DNA of 64,000 nt, from positions 21,489,001-21,553,000 of the forward strand of contig NC_064437.1 in assembly GCF_023343835.1 (NCBI RefSeq). The letters are read 5' to 3'. Position 1 is the first letter of the stretch. Every line of letters begins with the position of its first letter. The notes beneath the pieces are model-generated. The model made no database searches. It saw only the letters and a list, made by a program, of their open reading frames with translations, and was not told the origin of the DNA. Positions 1 through 11,100 of the stretch are shown one piece after another. This stretch comes from Lagopus muta. Lineage: Eukaryota; Chordata; Aves; Galliformes; Phasianidae. Position numbers and translations under genes: made by a program.

Positions 1-1350
1 TTAGTCGCCCTCCTCTGGACCCTTTCCAAAATCTCAATGTCTTTCTTGTACTGAGGGCTCCACACCTGGACACAGTACTCCAGATGGGGCTTCACAAGAG
101 CCAAGTAGAGAGGGACAATCACCTCCCTGTCCCTGCTGACCACCCCTCTCCTGATGGAGCCCAGGATCCCATTTGCCTTTCGAGCTGCCAGAGCGCACTG
201 CTGGCTCATATTCAGTCTCTCGTCCATCAGGACCCCCAGGTCCTTCTCTGCCGAGCTGCTCTCAAGGACCACTCCTCCCAGCCTGTACAGGTGCCTGGGG
301 TTCTTCCGGCCCAAATGCAAAACCTTGCACTTTGCCGTGTTGAACCTCATTAGGTTCACCCGAGCCCAGCCCTCCAGCCTGTCGAGGTCCCTCTGAATGG
401 CATCCCTTCCTCCCACTGTATCAACCGCACCACTCAGCTTGGTGTCGTCAGCAAACTTGCTGAGGGTGCGCTCAATTCCCTCATCGATGTCATTAATAAA
501 GATGTTAAAGAGCACCGGTCCCAAGACAGACCCTTGGGGGACACCACTTGTTACCGGCCTCCACCTGGACATAGAGCCATTGACCACCACCCTCTGTCTG
601 CGGCCTTTCAACCAATTGCTTATCCATCGGGTTGTCCACCCATCAAATCCACTTCCCTCCAATTTGGAGATGAGGATGTGGTGGGGGACCATGTCAAAGG
701 CCTTGCTCAGGTCCAGGTAAATGACATCGGTCGCCTTCCCTTCGTCCACCAATGCCGTCACTCCATCATAGAAGGCCACAAGATTAGTTAGGCATGACCT
801 TCCTTTGGTGAAGCCGTGCTGGCTGTCTTGGATCACATGCTCATTCTTTATTGACCGAGCATGTTGTCCAGGAGGATCTGTTCCATGATCTTCCCAGGCA
901 CGGAGGTGAGACTCACCGGCCTGTAGTTCCCCGGGTCCTCCCTGCTCCCCTTCTTGTATATGGGAGTGACGTGACCCTTCCTCCAGTCGTCCGGGACCTC
1001 ACCTGACAGCCATGACTTCTCAAATATGATGGAGAGCGGCTCGGCAACCACCTCAGCCAGCTCCTTCAGGACCCTGGGATGCACGCCATCCGGCCCCATA
1101 GACTTGTATTCATTCAGTCTAAGGAGGCACTCTCGGACTTGCTCTGCCCTTACAGTGGGGAGGGATTTACCTCCTTGGTCCCCACATAGAGATTTGTGGA
1201 TGCAGGGTTCAGGGATGTGAAAAAGACTAGAATCCTGGCCACCAGTGAAGACCGAGGTGAAGAACTCATTCAGCACCTCAGCTTTCTCTTCATCTGTTGA
1301 AGCCATTTCTCCTTTTAAATTTACCAAAGTAGGTAACTCGAACATGTTAA
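1..1350 (-). mobile_element. CR1 LINE, reverse transcriptase part, 5'-truncated
   Basis: The minus strand encodes the CR1 ORF2 reverse transcriptase. One open stretch of 165 codons (848-1345) contains [29 protein letters not shown] and NYRPVSLTS, all typical of CR1. It closes at a stop at 848, after which CR1-like coding continues in the minus sense ([31 protein letters not shown]). The catalytic box reads [11 protein letters not shown] near 425-460. The element is cut at its 5' end at about 1345-1350 and its 3' end lies beyond the left edge, so target-site repeats cannot be checked. It is ordinary CR1 structure and probably inactive. Confidence 0.95.
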
Positions 1351-1673
1351 AAAAAAATTGGGAGTGTCCGAGTCATACTGGCTATGCAGTTTCAGACCAT
1401 CATCATCATTTATACCTCCCGTTACCATTTAGACATTTCGAATTTCAAAATCAGAGTCTGAATTCTTACCTTTTTGAAGTCGACTGAATTTTTACGTTTA
1501 CTTTTACGTACAATTACTGAATCTTGACAGCATTTCATATTAAGGCTGCAGGGTGCTCAGCACTATCCGAAGCAAAATGCTGCTTTAAGTTGGAGGACTG
1601 AGTGTATGCTGAAAACTGAGTGTCCCTGTAAAAATATGCATGTCAAGTCAACTCAAGAAAATAAAAAGATTGC
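1351..1673. other. Spacer, no gene seen
   Basis: AT-rich sequence between the CR1 copy and the amylase-like fragment. A short CAT run lies near 1399-1409. I see no coding signal or repeat that I can name. Confidence 0.5.
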
Positions 1674-1900
1674 CTCCTGATAAATGAAAGGCTTGGATCC
1701 TGCAGAAAACCATTCAGTATTTAGAACTTTCAGCTCATCTACAATTGCCTTCGCATCTCCTGGCTACATATGCTTGGCAGCGTTGATCCGGAACCCAGCC
1801 ACATCAATATCTGTGGGGTACTTCAGGTATTCTGCCATTTTGCAGTGCAAGCAGATCTTCTCCAGGGCCAAATCAAGGAGATTAACAAAGTCGAGCAGCT
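1674..1900 (-). pseudogene. Alpha-amylase pseudogene fragment (antisense)
   Basis: Read on the minus strand this stretch matches the catalytic (beta/alpha)8 barrel of animal alpha-amylase. It contains LLDLALEK, then DIDVAGFRINAAKHM, an in-frame TAG (1764-1766) where amylases have the Trp of HMWPGD, then PGDAKAIVDELKVLNTEWF and GSKPFIYQE. The last block precedes the active-site Glu region. Similarity starts near DCRL (about 1900), where the frame is shifted, and stops abruptly after the Gln-Glu codons (1674-1679), where the next bases GCAATC could be a decayed GT donor. No introns are seen inside. It may be a duplicated exon or a piece of a processed copy. It cannot make an amylase. Confidence 0.82.
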
Positions 1901-2379
1901 TTCAAAGCTTATGTTAGGCTACGTGGGATCTCATTTCGTGCCCTTCATGTTTAGAAAGCAGAACGATAAAGAAATGCTACCACAGGGATCTGCCACACAC
2001 AAAAGGTCGAACTATTACTTTCAGCAAGTAACAGAACAAAATGTTACTATTTCCCCCTAAGTACTCATTCATCGTAAAAATCTCTCACGACTCAGAAAAG
2101 ATACAGGACAAGGAGGGAATAAGGAGATTCCTGGTCAGTTTCGCCTGGGAAACATACCTAGCTTTGGTGAATGCTTAAAGCGCCCTCTGGTTTGCTACGT
2201 TTTCCTAATGTAATGAAGCCACTGAGCCTTACCGGCAGGGAAACTGCTCCATGCCTTTGGTTACTCAAATAAGAAAATCAAGCGTCAGATAAATTTCCCA
2301 AAGCAGTAGGAATAATATATTTCGCCCCAAACAGCGTCAGGCCTAGCGTTTAAGGCGAAGACTGAATGCAGGATCTCAT
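1901..2379. other. Spacer before CpG island
   Basis: Nothing recognised. Short open frames here carry no family signature. Confidence 0.4.
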
Positions 2380-2960
2380 TCCTCTGAAATAAGCCTTGCG
2401 GCTGCTCCAGCTTCAGCGCGAGCAATAACAACGCAAGAGCCACGTGAAATCCCCAACGCGCTCGGAAACTTCCAAACGGTTATTTTCCACGCTTCAAGAC
2501 ATGTCGAGAAACAGCAGCCACCCCCCATCTCCCCCACGGTGCTTACCGGGCCGTACGGGACGCTGCCACGCGCTCCTGCCCGGCTCGCGGCGCCGCTCCC
2601 GGCAGCTGCGCGGCGCCGCACCTCGAGCGAATCCGAGCGGCCGCAGCGCCGAGCGCGCCCCGTAGCCGTGCGCGTGCCTGAGGGGCTGCGCCGCGGCGGG
2701 AACGGGCTGGCGGCGGGAACGGGCTGGCGGCGGGCGCGTCTGAAGAGCGGGTCATCTGCGCGTTCTTTTTGTTCCTTTGTAATTTAAATGAAGTATTTCG
2801 GCTTTTGAGTCTCGCAGCGTCGTCCTTTTCTCCCGGTCCGGCGCTCCTTCCCGCAGGTAGGGCACGCGGCAGCGGCAAGGCTCGCGCAGCATGCTCGCAC
2901 AAGCGGTTTATGCAAAGGCGCCCGTGACCGAGAACGTGACAGACTAAACCGTGTCCTGCT
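2380..2960. promoter_or_regulatory. CpG island, likely promoter of an unidentified transcript
   Basis: A dense CpG block stands out from AT-rich surroundings. It holds repeated GCGGGAACGGGCTGGCGGCG units (2694-2734). On the minus strand a consensus splice donor (GGCCCG then GTAAGC; gcttac at 2541-2546 on the plus strand) ends a frame that is open from an ATG at 2902. This would fit a first exon transcribed leftwards. The predicted peptide is Arg/Ala-rich and matches nothing I know, so the open frame may be a by-product of base composition. F13B starts 2.2 kb to the right but has its own liver-type promoter, so this island probably serves another transcript. Confidence 0.6.
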
Positions 2961-5032
2961 CAGGGACAGCGGAAGGCCACCGGGCGATCTGCCGCCAGGC
3001 GATCTAGGGAGCTACCCGAAATGTAATGTAAGTGCCCTTCGTGTACCGCACCGACTCGTCAGTCACACCCAGCACGTGGCCCCAGTCCCGCGGGCTGCCC
3101 CGCAAAGATGGGCTGTGACCCTGGGTAGTGGTCCCGAGTAAACCGCGGTGGTAATTCCAAAGGAGACCAGAATTACACAGCAAAAACTCATGCCGGTGCA
3201 CTGGTACTGTTTGGTCTCCAAGACAAGTAAAAGCATTTACACTGAAATGAGATTGTCCTTGGATTTACTTGCCATCTTACCCCGAGCTATTAAGAGCCGA
3301 ACATCAGACTTAAGGAAGTTCGTACCGGTGCCTGTGAACGTACACCCTGAATCAGCTCGAACACGTTGTCCACAATGACAGCAAAGGTTGAGCAAAAGGT
3401 AAAAAAAAACAAACAAGCCCTAAATCTCAAAGAATTGAAACAAAATATTTGTGTCTTGCTCCTCCTTCCTGTTCATGAACCTCATAACAACAGGAAAACG
3501 TAGCATTAAGAGAAAGGAAATGATTCATTAGAGATTTCAAAAGCAAACTAACACACATGCATCATGTAAGTCTTCTGACCACGTTACGTAACGTACATAA
3601 CATACGTGGAATCTTTAGGATGAGGAAGTTTATACTCTGCCTCAAATACTTTAGAAATGCTCTAGACACAGTTCCAGAGTCCTGATGGTGGTACTGCTTC
3701 CTCCCCAGGCTTGGGAACTCTTGTGTGGGATGGAATGCAAAAAGGAACCTGGAACATCATGAAGACGTGTTGCCAGCGTGAACAACCAGAACCTAGCAGT
3801 GCTTTCTTTTGACAACTGAATTGGAAGATGGTTCATGTGATAAGACCTCTGAGTATCCGAAAAAAAAACTCAGCGGGTATAGGCTGTATTCATTTTATAT
3901 TACAATAAAGATTACAAAAAACAAAAAAATGTACAAACAGAAACTCGACACAGACGGTTGCTCATTTGATTGATTCTATGCATTCTATTTTGAATGATTC
4001 TATGATTCTGTAATTCATACGGTAGGACAACAGTGATCAAACACATTCTAAAAACACATCCAGCCTTTAATAACATTAATAATGGCTTTGTGACATATTT
4101 TAAACCAACATATTATTCTAATGGTTTATTTAAAGAAAAGGACGATGTCCTCACTGTGAGCGCAGCACAGCTCCACACACGTCGGTGAAACACTTCTAGC
4201 TCAGACAAGCTAAGGAGTTGTATCGAAAATTAAATAAATTATATGACCTTTGAAGAGCAAGGTGAAAGCTGCCTTTTCAGATTGGGAATAGGAACGCTCG
4301 TTGCAGCTGTTCACCCAATTGATAGCTCCTCTTTTTTTTTTCCCTTGAAAAAGTGCTACTTTTTAAATTAATAGATTAATTCAGGCTCTAAAATGCCTGA
4401 GCTCTTCCCCAAAAGGAATAAGAAAAAGAAGGGAACACTTTTGCACAACCTTGTTCCTAACAGCTTAAAGTCGAGGCTCATTCGTCTGCTTTCAACAAAC
4501 AGTACAGAACGCCTGTAAAAGCAACTCATTTAATCTAACTTCTTTAGACAACAGTGTTGTTCCATTTTTCTTTGCTTGAAAGAAAGGTGGATGGCTATGC
4601 TATGGAACATAAGGACAGGAAAGAGCAGTGGCTATGTGGTTATGTTCTCATTAATATTAGGGCCTCCAGAACGAATTAGAGATAGAATGCAAAGGAGTGT
4701 GTGGGAGGGAATTTTTTATTTCTTCTTGCTGCAGCCAAGGTAAATAGTAACCTGATAACGGAATGCCCTTTAAACCTGGAATTCGAGCGGTTCTAATGGG
4801 AACAGTGTTCAACTGGTTTAAATTGTTCCATTCGGTTTGTCGCCTAGTTTAACTGTTATATAACAAGTTCAGTCCCATTTACTGATATACAGTATGTCCA
4901 GTGGGAGCAGAGTTCTGCACATCTATTTGTGGTTTGTGGAGAATTAAAACAAAATTAAAATTTTCGGGGAAGAAACTTGAGTTACAAACCACTCTGGGCA
5001 TTACAGCGTTTGTGAGTAGCATTGAAAATTCA
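2961..5032. other. Intergenic spacer, F13B upstream region
   Basis: AT-rich, with no gene recognised. A short degenerate run of ATTCTATG-type units at about 3968-4013 resembles the 3' tail of CR1 elements, but no CR1 body adjoins it. Confidence 0.45.
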
Positions 5033-5045
5033 GTTAATCATTTAC
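5033..5045 (+). promoter_or_regulatory. HNF1-type site in F13B promoter
   Basis: GTTAATCATTTAC agrees with the HNF1 consensus GTTAATNATTAAC at 12 of 13 positions. It lies 63 bp upstream of the F13B start codon, where a liver promoter element is expected. Binding is inferred from sequence only. No clear TATA box was found nearby. Confidence 0.6.
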
Positions 5046-5107
5046 AGAAGTGATAGTCGGGGAGTTTTTGCAGATGATGGAAACTATTGATGGGGACGGT
5101 AATGAAG

Positions 5108-5171
5108 ATGAGATTTAAAAGCTGTCTTTTCTTCCTAGTTATGATGAATTCAGGCAAACTGTTTGCAGAAG
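5108..5171 (+). CDS. F13B: F13B exon 1: signal peptide
   Basis: Encodes MRFKSCLFFLVMMNSG, then KLFAE: a hydrophobic secretion signal parallel to human MRLKNLTFIIILIISG. The ATG at 5108 is chosen because it opens this signal. The exon ends in phase 1 at GCAGAAG before GTAAAA, and joins exon 2 to give AEDKLCDLPH. Confidence 0.92.
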
Positions 5172-8100
5172 GTAAAAACACTGAATTCTTTTGCTGATTA
5201 ATATGCATTGAATGTAGAACGTACAGTTTAGGTTTCTAAGGCAGGGTGTCTTTCGTATCTTAACCGAGAATGAAGACTGCTTTTTAAATACAGTTCTGTT
5301 GCGAGATGGCCGATAATCGTGGATCGGTTGTTGCTGCTTGTCAGAGCTACAGATTCACACGTTGAAGCTGTATAATGGAAAGATCCAGCTTTCTATTCAG
5401 AAGAGTTTCCTCGGGAAATGTATCTGAGCTACTTTGGGGCATTATACGAATGGAAATTTGCCCTCCTAGACATTACGTACGCTGGCGTGTCTCAGTAATT
5501 GGGCTGTTCTGGCTAACCATCGAGCACAAGAGCAGAAGTTAAATGGTGCCTGCAGAGGTTAGCCTCGGGTGGTGTTTCACATTTCCTATCCCTGTTTTCA
5601 GTACCATTTGAAATTCCTGGTTCTGTCTAGAATGCGTCCTGCTTGAACTGCGACTTCTGTTCTTAACCTCCCTTCCTTCAGCGAGTCGTCTTCTGTGTTA
5701 CCTCCTGTTGGTTTGTCGTGCTGAATGAGCAGCTATTGCATAGCTAATTCTTGACACTGTTTCCATTTCACTTCGGTCTGTGCATCAGAATGTTTTTTCA
5801 GTAGAAGGTGCTCATTTCATTCCACTGATTGCATTTCTGTGAACCTAAAGAACGTAGTCAGATGTATTTTTGATGTATTGTAATTTCAGTGCGTGTTATA
5901 AGATTCTTCATGCCAAGGATGAGATTTAGTAAAAACGCATAGTAAGTATGATAACTTTAGAATAATACTATTTTCATTTAACAGTGACTGCAAATACACA
6001 GCTTGCACCTTGTAAGCAGTGTTTCGTTCCCTTTGTAAGCCTGAATCACTCCAACTGTTTTTAAACAAATACGTTCTTAGATGGGGTGAGATTTTTAGTG
6101 AGCAATACACGTGTTATGTCTTTGCAGATAAACTCTGTGATTTGCCACATGTAGAAAATGGAAGGATTGCCCCATATTATTACAGCTTCAAAAATTACTA
6201 TTTCCCTACGCGTAAAGGAAAAAGCCTTTCCTATTCTTGTGTGGCTGGTTATACAACTGAAACCGGGACTCAAGACGGAAGAATAATTTGTACAGCAAAA
6301 GGATGGTCTCCAGTGCCACAATGCTACAGTGAGCTCGCTTCTTCATTTCATTACTGCCTCTAGCAGAAAACTATTTTAGCTCAGTTTCTTAAGCATTATG
6401 GGGACGAAAGGTGCAGAATAGTAGAGATAAAAATGCCTAAGTTAGGTCGAGGTGAAGACCGCTATGTATGTTCATACGTTGAACTGTTTAACACTAGTGT
6501 ATGTTCTAAGGACTCTTACCACATATGCTTTTTAAGAATTTCAAGAAAGCTGCCTAGCATAACTTAACCGGGGAAAAATAATTGACATCTGAACCTCCTT
6601 AGCTCCAGATTGACATATTCCGCGGTACTACTGTCTGTTCAATGATCGCGGTAGCTTTTCGGTAAAACGAGAAAATGAAATGAGATGGAGATCATTTAAA
6701 AACCCCACTTTCTTGCCCATCAGAGACAATATTACCTTAGTTATTTATTCCTAACCAAACCATCTCTTTTCATTTAGAAAAATGTAATAAGCCTCTTCTG
6801 GAACATGGCATTTTTTACGGTACAGAAACGTACTTCAAAATACATGAGAAATTACAATACAAATGTAATCAAGGTTACCACACTCCCAGCGGTGGCACTG
6901 AAGATACAGTACAATGTCAATCAGATGGATGGTCTTCCCAGGCAAGCTGTACTAAGAAAGTTGGTAGGATTGTGTTTCTCTCCTTTTTATTTCATATATG
7001 TTTATAAAATTCTGCTGTCTTTCCCGTACCTGTAAGGTCAAACTGCCTTTGTTAGGTTATTTGAATATTCCCAAAGTAAGTTCCCGGCTGTACCTCATAT
7101 GATGAAGTTGTCAGATGTTTCACGCTGCCTGTTTTGTGAATTGGTATAGATAAAACTGCAGAATCGGTATAGGTGAGATAATTTTGTTTCAAATAAACCC
7201 ATTTCTGTCCAAACTTCGCACCCAAATGAATGCTAGAAAACCTATGTGAACTGTTGCATTTTTAATTGTTCATTATTTCCAAAGACTGCCTCAGATACAA
7301 TCACTTTAAAGGGAAATGTTAGATAAGTAAGCTTACAGGGAAAAAAAAACCACGGCAATATTACACGTCTTATTCATTTAAGAGTCATGCCAAGTACCCG
7401 AGTTACATCATGGCAACTACTTAACGAGCCAGCGAGAGCTTCGAGTGAATCAAGCGCTGCTATATACATGCGATGAGGGATACCACACTGCAGGAGGAAA
7501 CACTACCGAAGAAGCAGTTTGTCTTGCTCATGGATGGTCCCTTACTCCGAACTGCTCGAGTACGTAGTGGACTTGAAATGAATTCTTTTTGAAATGTGAC
7601 ACAGCCTACAACTGAATAAAAAATTTATGTTTTTTAAACTGTTGGGATAAAAAAGTTTTTTATGTTTTCTCCCTAGAAAAAACCTGCCCCTCCTTGGGTG
7701 TAATAGAACATGGAGGTTTCTATCCTGCGAAGAAGATCTATGAAGAAGGAGATGTTGTTCATTTTTTCTGTGAGGAAAATTATTCTTTTCATGAATTTGA
7801 CCTGATTCAATGTTATTACTTTGGATGGTATCCAGATCCTCCAGTGTGTGAAGGTACCCTTATTTTTACATTTGTGATATGTAAAATTCTCCCGCGCTTT
7901 CATGAAATGAAATGCCTTCTTTATGAACACAAAATAAAAATAAGCTCTTGTACCAGTTTTACAACCTGAGCAGAAATAAAGTGTTAGCAGAAGAGCACAA
8001 AGCCTAAATGGTGGGAAAGAGGAAACGGTGATTGGAATTAAGCTGCTTCTAACAATTGAGAGGGTACTGTTACCTGCTGCTTCTTCATGTGTTGTTTCTT

Positions 8101-11100
8101 GGAAAAGCAGGAAGAAGCAATAGAGGGGAAGCTGCTCAGCCTTAGAGTTCAAGGTAAACTGTGTTCAGATTATTTGAAGGATTATTCAAGCATGGCTTCC
8201 TGAGATGAGAGCATGCCTCTTGAGGTACTAAGAACAGTTATTTTACAGCATTTCTGTCTGATGCTTGAGGAAGAAAGAATATATAACTATTTCTCCTTAA
8301 AAAAACAAACAAACAAACAAAAACCCCAGAATACCCCACTACTGTCTTAAGTGCATTTTTAAATAAAATTGATGTTTTTGAATCATTTAGGTTGGAAGAA
8401 AGACCCTTAAGATCATTGAGTCCAACTGTTCACCTAATGCTACATGTCCATCCGTGTCCCTAAGCAGCACACCCACACATCTCTCAAATACCTCCAGGGG
8501 CTGTGACTCCACCATGTCCCTGGTGCAGTGTCTTCCAAAACCTAACTGCTCTTTCCATGAAGAAATTATTCTTGATGTCCAATCTAAACCTCCCCTTCTG
8601 CAACTCAAGGCTGTTCTCTCACTTTCTATCACTTGTCACATGAGAAGAGAAACGGACAATGTCTTTGCTGCAGCCTCCTCTCAGGTGGTTGTACAGAGTG
8701 ATGAGGTATCACCTCAGCCTCCTCTTCTCCAGAAAACAACCCCAATTCCATCAGCCATTTCTCATATGTCTTGTTTCCCAGTCTCTTTACCAGCTTTCAA
8801 TTAACTCAGTATCCTTCTTGTAGTGAGGAGCTCAAAGCTGAGCACTGTACTCCTTCGTAGCCGATCTTGTAGAAAGTAATGTGATTGGTACAAAGATGAA
8901 ATTTACGTTCCTTTCCTAGCAGTTATGCTTGGGTTTAAAATGCAATAAAATCTCTCTCAAAAAAATGACACCTTAGTACATTCCTCAGCCCTGCATTTGT
9001 TCAGAACTGTTTCCTGCGTGAGTGCAAAGAAAGAGCAGTGGTCAGAAGAAATGAAAATGTGGCCTGAATCTAGTTTTGAGGCAATACTGATTACAAACTT
9101 CATCTGAGGATAGGAAATGAGTCACTGCTTTCACTGCTTTTGTAGTATTAGAATTGCTACATCGGCTGTGTTAAGTACTGTATTAATGGATGGTGTGGAA
9201 AATCTCTGTTACCTGCATACTTTGAAAGGACATTTTACTAAGTACACAAGAGATTATTAGTTTGTTTATAACAGTGCAATATCATAATACCTCTCTTTTA
9301 TATTTGCTGAAAGTAAAATCCCATTTTTGTTCTAAATCTTCATTTTAGAAAACGAGTTGTGAAGCTAAGAGGTTCCTCTGGTTAACCAGAAATGCCTTCT
9401 AAAAACATAGACTCGCACACTATATGCTTAAATGAATTGCTCTGCTTACAGGTTTGCTTAGTGGGAAACAGAATGCGCTTTTTATTTTCAGATGTAAGAA
9501 ATAAATGTCCTCCACCACCACTGCCTCCTCACGCCCATACTGTCGCAGTTAGGAGAACGTATCGCAATGGCGACAGAGTTCGTATACAGTGTCAGAGTGA
9601 ATATGAAATAAGAGGATCTGGGGAAATCCAGTGTGAAAAAGGAAAATGGACGTCACCTCCTATCTGTATGGGTTAGTACCTCTGGCAGCTGAAGAGAAAT
9701 AATTCTTAAACAGTATCTTAATGTTCTTAATAGTCACAGTTTCCATACCTGCAAAGCTATTTGTCCTCCTCTGATATATGCTTGAGAGTTTAAGTGCTGC
9801 ACATTAAGAAAGAGAATGAGCTAGATTATTTCTTAGTGTTTTTTTTTTCTGTTTGTTGTTGTTGTTGTTGTTTGTTTGTTTGTTAATAATTGAAAATGAA
9901 TTATTTTCAAGGAATCTGGTTCTAAGTTTCTGCTGTGATTTTAGGATCTATGGATAAAAGGGAATCTGAGACACCAGCATTCGAGGCAGATGCATCGATA
10001 AGGGCAAGCAAAACATATCACAGTGAAGAAATGAGTAGGTGCTTTTCTATTTAATAAGAAATCCAATGCTCTCTAGTACTGTTACAGGTATTTTATGACT
10101 AACCTTATTACTCTTTTGCTACCCTACCATTCCTTACTCTTGTGGATGTTTGCATATTCTTTGTGTATTGTTTTAGCAGTATGCTTGAAGGAAAGAACAT
10201 TTTTATTTCCAGAGACTGTGAACTAAAACGATATTTCAGTGCTGTATATGTAATTTTTTTACATGCATTAGCATGTAAAAAACTTTGCATTGCTTCTGTT
10301 GCTATTGTCTGAATGTGCAAATTCAAGAGTATTTTGCTGATCCTTTCTTTAACAGTTCACCGAGGTTTATTTTGAACTCCACGTGGGTTTAACATTTCAA
10401 GCAACAAATCAAGACGGTCTCAGTACACCCAAACAGCTAGTCCATACCGACTGTAAACCAGCAGGAGTTAAGAGTGAGCATAGTGTAGAATGAATAAAAA
10501 TTGCCTGCACTTCAGTAGGGGAATTGTGGACCTTGTCAGACACTTTATTTGTATGCAAATTTTGGATCAAACTCCATCGCTATTCAAACACTTCACAGTG
10601 CTGACATCATTTTAAAGACTTAATTACATATCTTCTTACCTTGTATTAGAAATACAGCAAAACTGTACCTCTCCACCTGTGATTAAAAATGGTGTTCTCC
10701 TTGGCCCTTTATTACCGAGTTACAAAAATGGCAGCTCAGTAGAATACAGTTGCCAGCGTTACCATTTTTTGGATGGACCCAGTACTGTTTACTGCGAACA
10801 AGGAAACTGGACAGAACGGCCTACTTGCTTGGGTAAGCCTTGCAGGAAAAAAATACAATAGATGTATCCTTCTTTCCTTCCTGTAAAAAAAAATGATCAT
10901 TTTTCCACTAGGATCCATTGTTAAAAGGTATTTACTTTAGGTTTTTAATCTACTGTGATAATGCAAATAAATAATGTGTCTAAGATTTAGTTATTTATTT
11001 GAAAATGAAGCATGCCAGATGTTTAAAAATATTTGTAGAAAATGTATCAGAAGTTTGTGTTTTCTGGGAATTACTGTTCTGAGTTGTTTTGGGTTTTTTT

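Noticed and set aside
2543-2902. 119-codon minus-strand open frame in the left CpG island
   Set aside because: Ala/Arg/Pro-rich translation of GC-rich DNA with no family match; kept only as context for the splice donor.
10035-10640. Search for the second half of F13B sushi 6
   Set aside because: No frame with a CNRGKW-like or GKW..PP.C pattern was seen on the plus strand.
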